NCBI RefSeq assembly: GCF_000576635.1
Contig: NZ_AVFL01000005.1
Location: forward strand, 124,001-188,000
Reading direction: 5' to 3'
DNA from: Skermanella stibiiresistens SB22
GTDB lineage: Bacteria > Pseudomonadota > Alphaproteobacteria > Azospirillales > Azospirillaceae
DNA length: 64,000 bases
The position numbers and the translations under genes are program-made. Below, in pieces: positions 27,625 to 38,989 of the stretch. Within the stretch, counting starts at the first letter, position 1; the number at the start of each line of letters is the position of its first letter. The notes below the pieces were generated by a model. That model was not told the origin of the DNA and did no database searches. It saw only the letters and a program-made list of their open reading frames with translations.

Positions 27625-28083
27625 GTGCTTCCGAGACCAAACGTGCCGACCGATATTCCCGCCCCGCCTTCCGTCCTTCCACCCGCCATCGTCATCCACG
27701 GAGTCGACCAACTGCGTGCGGCTTTGACGGCCGCGGCCGACCTCCACCGCCCGCTGACCGTCGTGAGCTTTCCCGGCGCCGCCGGATCGGCCGGGGCGTC
27801 CTGGTTCCGGGCGATGGCCGCGATCGCCGCGGCGGAGTTTCCCCAGGTGCCGGTGACGATGGTGCTGGACTGCGGCGACCGGCCCGGCCACGCGCTGGCC
27901 GCCATACGGGCAGGCGTCCGCCACATCCTGCTAGCCGGAAACGTGCCCGCTTGGCCGCGCGTCCAGGCCATCGCGGAGGCGTCGGGCGTGACGCTACGGG
28001 GTTCCCTCGGTCCCGTGTTCGAGCCGCGGTTCTTCCGTGACCCCATCCGGGCCTGCCGCGATTGGCTGACGGCAACCCCATAG
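27625..28083 (+). CDS. Hypothetical protein upstream of fructose-bisphosphate aldolase
   Basis: Not recognised. The product is about 152 residues, with no signal peptide or membrane segment, and alternating strand/helix segments (AIVIHGVDQLRAAL, LTVVSFPGAAG, VPVTMVLDCGDRPGHALAAIRAG) that suggest a small alpha/beta fold. Codon use is like that of its neighbours. The start is uncertain: GTG 27625 or GTG 27643, neither with a strong ribosome site. It lies about 100 bases upstream of the aldolase gene on the same strand. Confidence 0.6.
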   Translation: MLPRPNVPTDIPAPPSVLPPAIVIHGVDQLRAALTAAADLHRPLTVVSFPGAAGSAGASWFRAMAAIAAAEFPQVPVTMVLDCGDRPGHALAAIRAGVRHILLAGNVPAWPRVQAIAEASGVTLRGSLGPVFEPRFFRDPIRACRDWLTATP

Positions 28084-28185
28084 GAACAGGCCCCATGGTA
28101 ATCGGCGGCGCGGCGTTGCAATCCTGGGTTCGAGCGGTTATGGAAATCGTAACTTCCGACATAAAAACCAATCGGGACCTGAACC

Positions 28186-29115
28186 ATGAAGATCACGCGC
28201 CGCGTCAAAGAGATCCTCGCCAACTACGAGAGCGACAATCCGGGGACCAAGGGCAATCTGGCCCGCATCCTGATGGAGGGCCGGCTCGGCGGTACTGGCA
28301 AGATGATCATCCTGCCGGTCGATCAGGGGTTCGAGCACGGCCCGGCGCGCAGTTTCGCGCCCAATCCCGCCGGCTATGATCCGCACTACCACTACCAGAT
28401 GGCGATCGACGCCGGCTTGAACGCCTACGCGGCGCCGCTGGGCCCGCTGGAGGCCGGAGCCGACACCTTCGCCGGCGCCATCCCGACCATCCTCAAGATG
28501 AACAGCGCCAACAGCCTGTCGCGTCAGAAGGAAGGCGCCGACCAAGCCGTGACGGCCAGCGTCAAGGACGCGCTGCGGCTGGGCTGCGCCGCCATCGGGT
28601 TCACCATATATCCCGGCTCGGACGCCATGTACGACCAGTACGAGGAGATCCGGGACCTCAGCGCAGAGGCCAAGAGCCATGGCATCCCAACCGTCCTGTG
28701 GTCCTATCCGCGCGGCGGCGCCGTCACCAAGGAAGGCGAGCTGGCGGTCGACATCATCGCCTACGCCGCCCACATGGCGGCGCTGCTCGGCGCCCATGTC
28801 ATCAAGGTCAAGCTGCCGAACGACTACCTGGAGAACGCCGAGGCCAAGAAGGTCTACGAGCAGCGCCAGATCCCGACCAGCACCCTGCCCGAGCGGGTCC
28901 GCCACGTCATGCAGTCCTGCTTCAACGGCCGCCGCATCGTCGTCTTCTCCGGCGGCGCCCACAAGGGCGAGGACGCCATCTTCGACGACGCCCGCGCGAT
29001 CCGCGACGGTGGCGGCAACGGGTCGATCATCGGCCGCAACAGTTTCCAGCGGTCGCGCGAGGACGCTTTGGTCCTGCTCGATCGTCTGGTAAAGATCTAC
29101 CTCGGGAAGGAATAA
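28186..29115 (+). CDS. fbaB: Class I fructose-bisphosphate aldolase (archaeal/FbaB type)
   Basis: Cleaves fructose 1,6-bisphosphate through a Schiff-base lysine. The 309-residue product is of the DhnA/FbaB family: [12 protein letters not shown] near residue 43 is the conserved active-site entry, and [12 protein letters not shown] near residue 205 carries the probable Schiff-base Lys. [11 protein letters not shown] and [14 protein letters not shown] form the phosphate site. Length is as expected. A strong terminator follows. Confidence 0.92.
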   Translation: MKITRRVKEILANYESDNPGTKGNLARILMEGRLGGTGKMIILPVDQGFEHGPARSFAPNPAGYDPHYHYQMAIDAGLNAYAAPLGPLEAGADTFAGAIPTILKMNSANSLSRQKEGADQAVTASVKDALRLGCAAIGFTIYPGSDAMYDQYEEIRDLSAEAKSHGIPTVLWSYPRGGAVTKEGELAVDIIAYAAHMAALLGAHVIKVKLPNDYLENAEAKKVYEQRQIPTSTLPERVRHVMQSCFNGRRIVVFSGGAHKGEDAIFDDARAIRDGGGNGSIIGRNSFQRSREDALVLLDRLVKIYLGKE

Positions 29116-29131
29116 CCCTCGGGGTTTTTCC

Positions 29132-29180
29132 CGCTCCCCTGGCCGCCGCCTCCCCAGGCTGGCGGCCAGGGGAGCGTTTT
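29132..29180 (+). terminator. Strong intrinsic terminator after fbaB
   Basis: The 16-base arm CGCTCCCCTGGCCGCC at 29132-29147 pairs perfectly with the arm at 29161-29176 around a 13-base loop and is followed by TTTTCATTTT. It is a textbook rho-independent terminator. Confidence 0.88.
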
Positions 29181-29219
29181 CATTTTCAGCAACGCTTATT
29201 CGCTCCGGGGATTTCCGTC

Positions 29220-29852
29220 ATGGCGGACTGCCGCCTTTATCTTTGCACGCCGCAAGCGCTCGATCCGGCCGCTTTCGCCACCACCCTCGCCGAGGCGCTG
29301 GACGCGGGCGACGTCGCCTGCGTCCAGCTTCGCCTGAAGGATGTCGACGACGACACGGTCCGCCGCGCCATCGACGCGCTGCGGCCGGTGGCCCAGTCGC
29401 GCGAGGTCGCCTTCATCCTCAACGACCGGCCGGATCTGGCGGCGGAAACCGGCTGCGACGGGGTCCATGTCGGCCAGTCCGACTGGCCCTACGCCAAGGC
29501 GCGGAAGGCCGTGGGGGATAAGGCGATCGTCGGCGTGACCTGCCATGACAGCCGCCATCTGGCGATGGAGGCGGCGGAGGCCGGGGCGGATTACGTGGCG
29601 TTCGGCGCGTTCTACCAAACCACGACCAAGCCGTCGATCTATCGACCGGAGCCGGACCTGCTGGAGTGGTGGTCGGAGATGATGGAGGTGCCGTGCGTCG
29701 CGATCGGCGGCATCACCGCCGACAACTGCGCCCCGCTGGTGCGGGTCGGCGCCGACTTCATCTGCGTCGTCACGGCGGTCTGGAACCACCCCGACGGCCC
29801 GGGCGCCGGGGTCAAGGCGCTGAACGCGGCGATCGAGGCCGCGGGGGAATAA
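29220..29852 (+). CDS. thiE: Thiamine phosphate synthase
   Basis: Joins the thiazole and pyrimidine moieties to form thiamine phosphate. The 210-residue TIM-barrel product has VQLRLKD near residue 35 (substrate lysine region), [13 protein letters not shown] near residue 88, VGVTCHD near residue 106 and [10 protein letters not shown] near residue 160, all ThiE landmarks. ATG 29220 is used with CCGGGG upstream. No other thiamine gene and no TPP riboswitch is visible next to it, so it stands apart from any thi operon here. Confidence 0.9.
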   Translation: MADCRLYLCTPQALDPAAFATTLAEALDAGDVACVQLRLKDVDDDTVRRAIDALRPVAQSREVAFILNDRPDLAAETGCDGVHVGQSDWPYAKARKAVGDKAIVGVTCHDSRHLAMEAAEAGADYVAFGAFYQTTTKPSIYRPEPDLLEWWSEMMEVPCVAIGGITADNCAPLVRVGADFICVVTAVWNHPDGPGAGVKALNAAIEAAGE

Positions 29853-29853
29853 C

Positions 29854-29878
29854 GGGCGGCGGTTTGGAACCGCCGCCC
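29854..29878. terminator. Bidirectional terminator between thiE and the aminotransferase gene
   Basis: GGGCGGCGGTT at 29854-29864 pairs perfectly with AACCGCCGCCC at 29868-29878 around a 3-base loop. It lies between two convergent genes 34 bases apart and can serve both; a moderately T-rich ATTCGTTT follows on the plus strand. Confidence 0.75.
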
Positions 29879-29886
29879 CATTCGTT

Positions 29887-31119
<1,233 letters not shown>

Positions 31120-31220
31120 TCAGGGCATGCGACGGGACTTGTCGCGGCGGAGACCCTACGCCCGCCATCCCATCGGCGCAAGCGGCGAGGCCGGTGGTCA
31201 CCACGCGACCCCACACCCGC

Positions 31221-32057
31221 ATGACGCGTGAACGGAGATTTCGATATCGACCCCCGCGTGCCTACTATGCTAAAGTGTATACCCTCTTCCACTTGGCATA
31301 CAGGGGTGATACGGCGTTGCACGCGACGGGCCTCTCCCAGCTCCTGGTCTACGGCGCGTTCATCGTGATGGGCGTGGCGATCCTATACGCTTTCCGGGCA
31401 CCACCGCCGCCCAAGATCAAGGGCGAGCGGATCACGTTGCGCTCGACGCTGGACAACTGCAACCATCCCTGCCTGCACGATGTCCGCATCGTCGACAAGC
31501 AGGGCCGCATCGTGTGCATCGAGCACATCATGCGCCTGCCGGCCAGCGTCGTCCTGATCGGCACCGTCGCGGCCTCCGCCGTCGGGGAGGTAACCGGGAT
31601 GGAGTCGATCCCGAAATGGAAGATCACCCGGCGCGGATCGTCGACCACCTTCGTCAATCCCCTGCTGGAACTCCAGCCGCTCAACCTCGCCTTCAAGCGG
31701 CGCTTCCCCTTGCTGCGGGTCCGGGGCCTGATCGTGTTTCCGGACACCATCACGTTTCCCGAGGGCACGCCCAAGGGCGCCGTCCGCGCCTGCGACTTCG
31801 AACGTTGGCTGGACGATGTCATGAGGATGGATGGGACGGTCAGTTCCGCGACCGAGCAGGCCTGGCCGGCCATCACCGCGATGGTGGCTTCCGCCCACGC
31901 CCGCTTGGAGCAGGCCCGCGCCCGGGGGCTGCTGGGTGGAGCCTCCGCTGGCGATGGGTCTTCCGCCAAGGGCGGAGCGAAGAACAAGCACGGCAAGGCG
32001 CACGCCGCGGCGGCACCCCGCCCCTCCCCGAGGATCGCCGCCGCGCGCGGCCGGTGA
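31221..32057 (+). CDS. Membrane-anchored hypothetical protein, divergent NERD-like domain
   Basis: About 278 residues from the ATG at 31221; a GTG at 31194 would add nine. One hydrophobic segment spans about residues 38-57, followed by a cytoplasmic-type domain. IEHIMRLPASVVLIGT, the PKWKI stretch, FVNPLLELQPLNLAF and RVRGLIVFPD follow the order of conserved blocks in nuclease-related (NERD) domains. The acidic catalytic residues expected at the IDH and ETK positions are not preserved, so it may be inactive. The C-terminus is Ala/Gly/Lys-rich and probably disordered. The assignment is tentative. Confidence 0.55.
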   Translation: MTRERRFRYRPPRAYYAKVYTLFHLAYRGDTALHATGLSQLLVYGAFIVMGVAILYAFRAPPPPKIKGERITLRSTLDNCNHPCLHDVRIVDKQGRIVCIEHIMRLPASVVLIGTVAASAVGEVTGMESIPKWKITRRGSSTTFVNPLLELQPLNLAFKRRFPLLRVRGLIVFPDTITFPEGTPKGAVRACDFERWLDDVMRMDGTVSSATEQAWPAITAMVASAHARLEQARARGLLGGASAGDGSSAKGGAKNKHGKAHAAAAPRPSPRIAAARGR

Positions 32058-32165
32058 TCCGGCGCTTCCGGTTTCGGTCGTCTCCGGTTGGGCTGGATCA
32101 TTTCGTGAACGGATTCGCCATGGGGGGACTGGCGACGGGCGCCAACGTTGAATATCTTACCTGCC

Positions 32166-34343
32166 ATGACCATGCCCATGCTGATACCGAAAGCCGCCGA
32201 CCTGCCGAAGCTGGAAGGGGGCAAGCGGCTCGAGATCGTGTCCGATTACATTCCCGCCGGCGACCAGCCGCGCGCGATCGAGGAGCTGGTCGGCGCCATC
32301 CGGCAGGGTGAGCGCGAGCAGGTGCTGCTGGGCGTCACCGGATCGGGCAAGACCTTCACCATGGCGCACGTGATCCAGGAGATCCAGCGCCCGGCCCTGG
32401 TGCTGGCGCCGAACAAGACCCTGGCCGCCCAGCTCTATGGCGAGATGAAGAGCTTCTTCCCGAACAACGCGGTGGAGTATTTCGTCTCGTACTACGACTA
32501 CTACACGCCGGAAGCCTACGTCCCGCGCACCGACACCTATATCGAGAAGGAAAGCTCGATCAACGAGCAGATCGAGCGGATGCGGCACTCGGCCACCCGC
32601 GCGCTGCTGGAGCGCGACGACGTGATCATCGTGGCGTCGGTGTCGTGCATCTATGGTATCGGCTCGGTCGAGACCTATTCCGAGATGACGCTGGGGCTCC
32701 AGACCGGCCAGATGGTCAACCGGACCGAGCTGCTGTCGCGGCTGATCGACCTGCAATACAAGCGCAACGACGTTGGTTTCGGACGTGGAACGTTCCGGGT
32801 GCGGGGTGATACCGTCGAGCTGTTCCCCGCCCACATGGAGGACCGCGCGTGGCGGTTCTCGCTGTTCGGCGACGAGCTGGAGGGGATCTTCGAGATCGAT
32901 CCCCTGACCGGCGAGAAGCTGATGGCGTTGCAGGCGGTCAAGATCTATCCCAACAGCCACTATGTGACGCCCAAGCCGACGCTGCATCAGGCGGTCAAGG
33001 AGATCCAGCGGGACCTCAAGATCCGGCTGGCCGAGTTCGAGGCCGAGGGCAAGCTGCTGGAGGCCCAGCGGCTGGAGCAGCGGACCCAGTTCGATATCGA
33101 GATGATGCTGGCGACCGGCAGCTGCGCCGGCATCGAGAACTATTCCCGCTATCTGTCCGGCCGGCAGCCGGGCGAGCCGCCGCCGACCCTGTTCGAGTAC
33201 CTGCCCGACAACTCGATCCTGATCGTGGACGAGAGCCACGTCATGGTCCCTCAGGTCGGCGGCATGTACCGAGGCGACTTCATGCGGAAGTCGACGCTGT
33301 CCGACTTCGGCTTCCGCCTGCCGTCGTGCAAGGACAACCGGCCGCTGAAGTTCGAGGAATGGGACGCGATGCGGCCGCAGAGCGTCTTCGTCTCGGCGAC
33401 GCCCGGCCCCTGGGAGATGGAGCGCACGGGAGGCGTCTTCGTCGAGCAGGTCGTCCGCCCGACCGGCCTGACCGACCCGCCGGTGATCATCCGCCCGGTG
33501 GAGACCCAGGTCGACGATCTGATCGCCGAGTGCAAGGACTGCGCGGCCAAGGGCCAGCGCGTGCTGGTGACGACCCTGACCAAGAAGATGGCCGAGGCGC
33601 TGACCGAGTACATGCACGAGGCCGGCATCAAGGTCCGATATATCCATTCCGATGTCGAAACGCTGGAGCGGATCGAGATCATCCGCGATCTGCGGCTGGG
33701 CGCCTATGACGTGCTGATCGGCATCAACCTGCTGCGCGAGGGTCTGGACATCCCGGAATGCGGACTGGTCGCGATCCTGGACGCCGACAAGGAGGGCTAT
33801 CTGCGCTCCCGCACCTCGCTGATCCAGACGATCGGCCGGGCGGCGCGCAACGTCGACGGCCGGGCAATCCTCTACGCCGACAAGATGACCAACAGCATCA
33901 ACGCGGCGATCGACGAGACCAACCGCCGCCGCGAGAAGCAGAAGATCTACAACGAGGCCAACGGCATCACGCCGGAGACGGTCCGCAAGCAGATCTCCGA
34001 CATCATGGAGAGCGTCTACGAGCGCGGCGACCGCGTCACGGTCAAGACCGGTGACGGCGACATGAACAACATGATCGGCCACAACCTCAAATCCTACATG
34101 GCCGATATCGAGCGCCGCATGAAGACCGCCGCCGCCGACCTGGAGTTCGAGGAGGCCGCTAGGCTGCGCGACGAACTGCGTCGGCTGGAGGCGATGGACC
34201 TGGGCCTGGAAGGCGCAGACGCGCCGGCGATCGGCCTGGGCACCAACCGCGCCGTGCCGGATGGCCGCGGTCGGACCGCACCCGCGCGCGGCGCCGCCGA
34301 CGGACGCGGCAAACCAAGGCCGCGCCGACGCAAGGGACTGTGA
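32166..34343 (+). CDS. uvrB: Excinuclease ABC subunit B
   Basis: DNA helicase-like damage-verification subunit of nucleotide excision repair, 725 residues. Walker A is [14 protein letters not shown], the beta-hairpin region is [23 protein letters not shown], helicase motifs include DESHVMVPQ and QTIGRAARN, and the C-terminal UVR motif ([19 protein letters not shown]) binds UvrC. Three closely spaced ATGs exist (32166, 32172, 32175); none has a strong ribosome site. It stands alone, as is usual. Confidence 0.96.
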   Translation: MTMPMLIPKAADLPKLEGGKRLEIVSDYIPAGDQPRAIEELVGAIRQGEREQVLLGVTGSGKTFTMAHVIQEIQRPALVLAPNKTLAAQLYGEMKSFFPNNAVEYFVSYYDYYTPEAYVPRTDTYIEKESSINEQIERMRHSATRALLERDDVIIVASVSCIYGIGSVETYSEMTLGLQTGQMVNRTELLSRLIDLQYKRNDVGFGRGTFRVRGDTVELFPAHMEDRAWRFSLFGDELEGIFEIDPLTGEKLMALQAVKIYPNSHYVTPKPTLHQAVKEIQRDLKIRLAEFEAEGKLLEAQRLEQRTQFDIEMMLATGSCAGIENYSRYLSGRQPGEPPPTLFEYLPDNSILIVDESHVMVPQVGGMYRGDFMRKSTLSDFGFRLPSCKDNRPLKFEEWDAMRPQSVFVSATPGPWEMERTGGVFVEQVVRPTGLTDPPVIIRPVETQVDDLIAECKDCAAKGQRVLVTTLTKKMAEALTEYMHEAGIKVRYIHSDVETLERIEIIRDLRLGAYDVLIGINLLREGLDIPECGLVAILDADKEGYLRSRTSLIQTIGRAARNVDGRAILYADKMTNSINAAIDETNRRREKQKIYNEANGITPETVRKQISDIMESVYERGDRVTVKTGDGDMNNMIGHNLKSYMADIERRMKTAAADLEFEEAARLRDELRRLEAMDLGLEGADAPAIGLGTNRAVPDGRGRTAPARGAADGRGKPRPRRRKGL

Positions 34344-34488
34344 TCGATCCACCGGCGGTCGAAACTTCCTTGACTGACGTATCTCACCCCGGTTGTGTTT
34401 CGATTTCGAAATAGCTGCTGGGCGCCAATCCGTTTGACACGGCGTTTGTGTTTCTCTACCTCTTAGGGAGTACCCAACCTGGTTAATG

Positions 34489-34514
34489 CTGTCCGCTGCG
34501 GTTTCCGACGGCGG
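34489..34514. repeat. Inverted repeat upstream of the molybdenum hydroxylase operon
   Basis: GTCCGC near 34489 pairs with GCGGAC near 34514 in the 200-base region between uvrB and the operon. A TTGACA hexamer at about 34435-34440 is a possible -35 element, but no good -10 follows. Regulatory meaning is uncertain. Confidence 0.25.
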
Positions 34515-34545
34515 ACGCTGACCTTCCGGATCACGGGATGGCGCC

Positions 34546-37407
34546 TTGAGCATTCGCTTCACACCGACACGCCGGGATTTCATTCGCACGGTCGGCGCCG
34601 CTGGCGTCACCCTGATCGTCAATCGGATCGGCCCGGCGGCCTCGACCGAAGCCGCGTCGACGGCGCCCTCGATCCCCAAGGCGGAGCCTTCGGTCCCACC
34701 GGAATGGGCGGCCGGCGACGGCAAGGCGCGCTATCGGATCGACGGTATCCCCAAGGTTCGCGGCGACAAGATCTACGCCCGCGACTTCCGCGCCCGCGAC
34801 ATGGAGGGTTGGCCCGCCACCGAGCGCATGGCGCTGGTCCTGCGGACCACGCGGGTCGATCGGCGGTTCAAGGGAATCGACCTGTCGATCCTGCCGGTCG
34901 AGCTGATGCCCCAGAAGATCGTGACATCGGATGATCTCGCCAGTGACGCGATCACCCTGCCAAGCTCCACGACCGCGCCGGACGGCACCAAGGTCCTGCT
35001 GGCGGACCCCGGGCAGCCTCCGGTCTATTACGGACAGCCGGCGGCGATCCTGATCTTCAAGGACTTCGAGACATGGCGGCAGGCCAGCCGCATCCTCCAG
35101 TTCCGCGAGGATGACGTCATCCTCTACTACCCCGGTGCCCCTCACGCCGGTGCCGCGCCGCCCCAGGACGGTGGGCGGACGCCCGTGTCGAGGCCGGACC
35201 CCATCCTCCACCAGCCGGCTCCCTATCAGCCGGCGACGTACCTGACCCGCTACGCCGACAAGGGCGTCGAGCGGTTCTCCCAGGTCAAGGACGGCTATAG
35301 CAATCCCTACCAGTTCACGACGGAATCGGCGAACTCCGACACCGAAAAGGTAAACCGGGAGGCGCGCCATTGGCGCCGCCGGATCTCGGCGGAGTTCGAG
35401 AAGCCTGGCGTCAAGGTCTTCGAGGGCACCTTCCACACCCAGGTGATCGATCCGATGTTCCTGGAGCCGGAAGCCGGGCTGGCGTGGTTCGACCGCTCCG
35501 CTCCAGAGGGTGGGACGGCGGGAGGCACGATGAACCTCGTGCTCGGCACCCAGTCGACCAACGGTGATTTTTCGACGACGCTGGCGTTGTTCGCAGCCGA
35601 GGGGTGCCCCTTCAAGGTCGCCACCGTCGTGCTCAACTCCTGCTATCCAGGCGGCGGCTTTGGCGGCCGCGACGTGTCGATCATGCCGCTGCTGCTGTCG
35701 ATCGCGGCGGCCTATAGCGATGGGCCGGTCAGGATCGCGCAGGACCGCTACCAGCAGTTCCAGTCCGGCCTGAAGCAGCTGGGCGCCCGGCTGCACCCAA
35801 GGCTCGCGGTCGACCCCGAGGGACGCTTCACCGCGCTGGAATACCGGCTCGACCTGCTGGCCGGCGGCAACAACAACTACAGCCAGTGGGTGGCACAGCT
35901 CGCCGCCTATTGCGCGGCTGGCGGCTACGACATCACCAAGGTCTGGGTCGATGGCTTGGCGGTGCCGACCACGGGCGTAGTGGCCGGATCGATGCGCGGT
36001 TTCGGCGGCCCCCAGGCGTTCTTCGCGATCGAGTGCCTGATCGACGAGGCGGCGGCCGCCCTCAAGATCGATCCGATCAAGCTGCGCCGGATCAACGCGC
36101 TGGCCAAGGGCGACCACACCGTCACCGGAGCGCCGCTGAACCAGAAGATGCCGCTGGCGGAGATCTGCGACATCGCGGCCAAGCAGGCGCTGTGGCGCGA
36201 CCGCGACGCCGTCCGCAAGGAGAAGGCCAAGCACAAGCACGGGCCGCTATACGGCGTCGGTTTCGCGCTGGCCAACCAAGCCTATGGAACGGGCGGCGAC
36301 GGCGTCATGGCCGAGGTCTTCATCGACGCCACCGGCATGATCGGCGTCCGCACCAACTGCGTCGACATGGGTAACGGCTCGGCCACGTCGCTGGCGATCT
36401 CGACCGCGAAGAGCCTGGGCGCCAACGCCCGCGAGGTGATCACCGGCGATGTCGTCAGCTTCGACGCGCTCGACATGAACAGCGCCAGCGGCGGTTCGTG
36501 GAGCGATCCGCGCTGGACCTCCAGCATGTCGATGTCGTCCAGCGCCTGCCTGACCGCCTTTCATCAGGTCCACGCCTGCGAACAGGCGGCCGCCGCCCTG
36601 TTCGACACCGGGCTGTACCCGGCGGCGTGCCGGATCTGGACGGCTGGCGGCGGCAAGGCGCCCGAGAAGAAGGCGACGGTCTGGAAGGACGGCGCGCTGC
36701 GGGCGCCCGGATCGCCTCCCCTGCCCCTGGCGCAAATCGCCGCCGAGATCTTCGCCAACGGTCTGGTTTCCGGCGCGATGGTCCACGCCTTCTACCAGGG
36801 TCAATGGGTCGCCGCCAAATACACGGTCGACGGCGTCACGGCGGAACGGCCGATCGACGGCTTCTCCACCCGGCTGGCCGCCGCCACGGCTTGGCGGGTT
36901 CATGACCGGCGGGAGGTGAAGGCGCCACCCGCCTCGAACGCGCTGTGGGGCCGCAGCCTCTACGCCCCGTCGGGAGCCCTGGCGGCGGTCGAGATCGACC
37001 GCGCGACCGGCGCCGTCCAGGTGGTCGAGATCCACACCATCCTGGACGCCGGCCGGGTGATCCAGCCCGACCTTCTGGCCGGCCAATCCCAGGGGGGCGT
37101 GGCCATGGGCATCGGCTATGCCCTGCTGGAGAAGCTGCCGCTGACGGAGGGCGGCGCCGGGTCCGGCCGCTGGAACCTGGACCGCTACCGCGTCGCCAGG
37201 GCCGGTGACGTGCCGATGGGCCGGCTCAAGCTGACCCTGTTGCCGCCCGAGGGCGACACGGCCAAGGGCATCGCAGAGGCGGTGCTGTGCCCCATCGCGC
37301 CCGCGATCGTCAACGCCATCAGCCACGCCACTGGCAGCCACGCCACCGGCAAGAGGTTCGACAGCCTGCCGGTTCTGGCGGAGGATATTCGGAAGGTTCT
37401 CGCGTGA
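34546..37407 (+). CDS. Periplasmic molybdenum hydroxylase, large (molybdopterin) subunit, xanthine/aldehyde/isoquinoline oxidoreductase family
   Basis: A 953-residue Mo-cofactor subunit. The N-terminus carries a twin-arginine signal (TRRDFIRTVGAAGVTLI), so the folded enzyme is probably exported. Mo-site motifs include GGGFGGRDVS (near residue 368), MRGFGGPQAFFAIE (near residue 485) and GIAEAVLCPIAPAI near the C-terminus, where the Glu aligns with the catalytic Glu of the family. The apparent start is TTG, because upstream ATGs are out of frame. It is followed by 2Fe-2S and diheme cytochrome subunits, a three-component layout seen in periplasmic aldehyde, isoquinoline and nicotinate dehydrogenases. 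Substrate unknown. Confidence 0.87.
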   Translation: MSIRFTPTRRDFIRTVGAAGVTLIVNRIGPAASTEAASTAPSIPKAEPSVPPEWAAGDGKARYRIDGIPKVRGDKIYARDFRARDMEGWPATERMALVLRTTRVDRRFKGIDLSILPVELMPQKIVTSDDLASDAITLPSSTTAPDGTKVLLADPGQPPVYYGQPAAILIFKDFETWRQASRILQFREDDVILYYPGAPHAGAAPPQDGGRTPVSRPDPILHQPAPYQPATYLTRYADKGVERFSQVKDGYSNPYQFTTESANSDTEKVNREARHWRRRISAEFEKPGVKVFEGTFHTQVIDPMFLEPEAGLAWFDRSAPEGGTAGGTMNLVLGTQSTNGDFSTTLALFAAEGCPFKVATVVLNSCYPGGGFGGRDVSIMPLLLSIAAAYSDGPVRIAQDRYQQFQSGLKQLGARLHPRLAVDPEGRFTALEYRLDLLAGGNNNYSQWVAQLAAYCAAGGYDITKVWVDGLAVPTTGVVAGSMRGFGGPQAFFAIECLIDEAAAALKIDPIKLRRINALAKGDHTVTGAPLNQKMPLAEICDIAAKQALWRDRDAVRKEKAKHKHGPLYGVGFALANQAYGTGGDGVMAEVFIDATGMIGVRTNCVDMGNGSATSLAISTAKSLGANAREVITGDVVSFDALDMNSASGGSWSDPRWTSSMSMSSSACLTAFHQVHACEQAAAALFDTGLYPAACRIWTAGGGKAPEKKATVWKDGALRAPGSPPLPLAQIAAEIFANGLVSGAMVHAFYQGQWVAAKYTVDGVTAERPIDGFSTRLAAATAWRVHDRREVKAPPASNALWGRSLYAPSGALAAVEIDRATGAVQVVEIHTILDAGRVIQPDLLAGQSQGGVAMGIGYALLEKLPLTEGGAGSGRWNLDRYRVARAGDVPMGRLKLTLLPPEGDTAKGIAEAVLCPIAPAIVNAISHATGSHATGKRFDSLPVLAEDIRKVLA

Positions 37408-37976
37408 TGACCACTGATCTGTCCGAGAAGATCGACACCGCCCCTTCGGGCCCCGCCGCTTCGGCGAAACGGGTCAGAGTCACCATCAACGGCGCGGTCC
37501 ACGAGCGCGTGGTGCCCGCCGACTTGTCGCTGCTCGACTTCCTCCAGGAAGACCTGAACCTGACGGGCACCAAGCTCGGCTGCGGCATCGGCGTCTGCAA
37601 AGGCTGCACCGTCGCTGTCCGCAGGGTGCCGTCCGCGCAGCTCGTCCCGATGCTGGCCTGCTCAACCCCGGCGGTGAACCTCGATGGGCAGTCGATCACG
37701 ACGGTGGAGGGACTGGCCGGGGGCGGCGCGCTGACACCGCTCCAGACCACCTTCCTGGAGAAGTTCGCGTTCCAGTGCGGCTACTGCGCGCCCGGCTTCC
37801 TGATGGCGGCGCATATCCTGCTCGACCAGTTGCGCGCGGCGCCGGTGTCCCGCGACAAGCTGGACGCCACGATCGCCGAAGCCTGTGGCGAGCACATCTG
37901 CCGCTGCACCGGCTACGTCCGCTACTACGAGGCGATCCGTCAGGTGGCGCTCGCCGAGCCGGGATTGGTGCGATGA
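37407..37976 (+). CDS. 2Fe-2S subunit of the molybdenum hydroxylase
   Basis: A 189-residue electron-transfer subunit with two 2Fe-2S clusters: a ferredoxin-type N-terminal domain with CGIGVCKGC plus a downstream Cys (near residues 55-85), and an all-helical C-terminal domain with CGYC and CRC. It passes electrons from the Mo site to the cytochrome. The ATG overlaps the large-subunit stop by one base. There is no signal peptide, consistent with co-export on the Tat signal of the large subunit. Confidence 0.92.
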   Translation: MTTDLSEKIDTAPSGPAASAKRVRVTINGAVHERVVPADLSLLDFLQEDLNLTGTKLGCGIGVCKGCTVAVRRVPSAQLVPMLACSTPAVNLDGQSITTVEGLAGGGALTPLQTTFLEKFAFQCGYCAPGFLMAAHILLDQLRAAPVSRDKLDATIAEACGEHICRCTGYVRYYEAIRQVALAEPGLVR

Positions 37977-38989
37977 CGACGGCGGGGGAAAGGCTGATCA
38001 TGGGAACCACGACGGCGGTTCGAAGCATCCTGTCCGCGCTGGCTCCGCTGGCGATGCTCATCGCCGTCGCGTCGGCGGGTTTTGGCGGAACGGGCGCCGC
38101 GGTCGCCAGTGACGTCAGCCACGCCATCGGGGATTACGCGCGCGAATGCGCCCAGAGGATAGCGCCGCTGCCGGCGTTCGACTGCCTGAAGGGCGAGCGC
38201 ATCCCGATCACGGTCGATGGCGTCGAGCCCGAGACCTATGTGCCGGACATGCCTTGCGACAGGCCGTCGCTGCTGACCGCTCCCGCCGGAGGCGACGGCT
38301 ATTGCGTGCCCAATTCACGGGCGCTGGTGCTGCGCGACGATGACAAGGCGCAGATCAGCGCCTATTGCCGGCAAACCACGATCCGCCCGGACGACACCGA
38401 CATCTTCGACGAGGTCAACGTGATCGTCCATGGCCTCGATACCGGCAGCACCTGCTGGTTCCAGAGCAAGGACGTCCAGGGCGGCTTCAACGCGCGGAAC
38501 GTCCCGGCGCCGGAGGATCCGGTGGCGGGGGCCGCCTTCTGGAAGACGCCGGAGCAGACCGCGGCGGGCAACTGCGTGTCGTGCCACGACAGCGATCCTT
38601 TCATGTACAGCCCGTACTACGCACAGACCCACGCGCTGCCCTCCAACCCCTTGGGCAAATACGCCAACGACATCGGCAAGCCGTTCCAGGAGTGGGAGAA
38701 ACCCAAGAGCGTCTCCACGCCCGGCAACACCTGCACGACCTGCCACCGCATCGGCAACATGCAGTCTTGCAATCTGTCCATGTACCAGAGCTTCGATCCG
38801 ACCCTGGTCAAGCAGATCGACGACTGGGGCAAGCAGTTTCCGCAATCTCATTGGATGCCACCCGGCGACCTGCATTCCCAAGCCCAGTGGAACGTGATCT
38901 ACGCCGACAGCATCGCCAAGCTGGGACGCTGCTGCCAGCATCCCGAAGCGCCGGAATGCGTCGTGGAACCGATCCCAGGCGGTGGCTGA
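37973..38989 (+). CDS. Exported diheme cytochrome c partner of the molybdenum hydroxylase
   Basis: A 338-residue protein with an N-terminal hydrophobic export segment and two haem-binding motifs, CVSCH near residue 203 and CTTCH near residue 254. Other Cys (CNLS, CCQH, CVVE) may form disulfides. It probably accepts electrons from the 2Fe-2S subunit and delivers them to the respiratory chain. The ATG at 37973 overlaps the previous stop (ATGA); ATG 38000 has a better GGGGGAAAGG site and would give a tighter signal peptide. Confidence 0.85.
   Translation: MTTAGERLIMGTTTAVRSILSALAPLAMLIAVASAGFGGTGAAVASDVSHAIGDYARECAQRIAPLPAFDCLKGERIPITVDGVEPETYVPDMPCDRPSLLTAPAGGDGYCVPNSRALVLRDDDKAQISAYCRQTTIRPDDTDIFDEVNVIVHGLDTGSTCWFQSKDVQGGFNARNVPAPEDPVAGAAFWKTPEQTAAGNCVSCHDSDPFMYSPYYAQTHALPSNPLGKYANDIGKPFQEWEKPKSVSTPGNTCTTCHRIGNMQSCNLSMYQSFDPTLVKQIDDWGKQFPQSHWMPPGDLHSQAQWNVIYADSIAKLGRCCQHPEAPECVVEPIPGGG

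Noticed and set aside
29181-29219. TPP riboswitch before thiE
   Set aside because: The gap after the fbaB terminator is far too short and lacks the THI-box core.
32157-34724. Very long minus-strand open frame opposite uvrB
   Set aside because: It is an antisense shadow of a high-GC gene, with Arg/His/Asp-rich composition and no recognisable domain.
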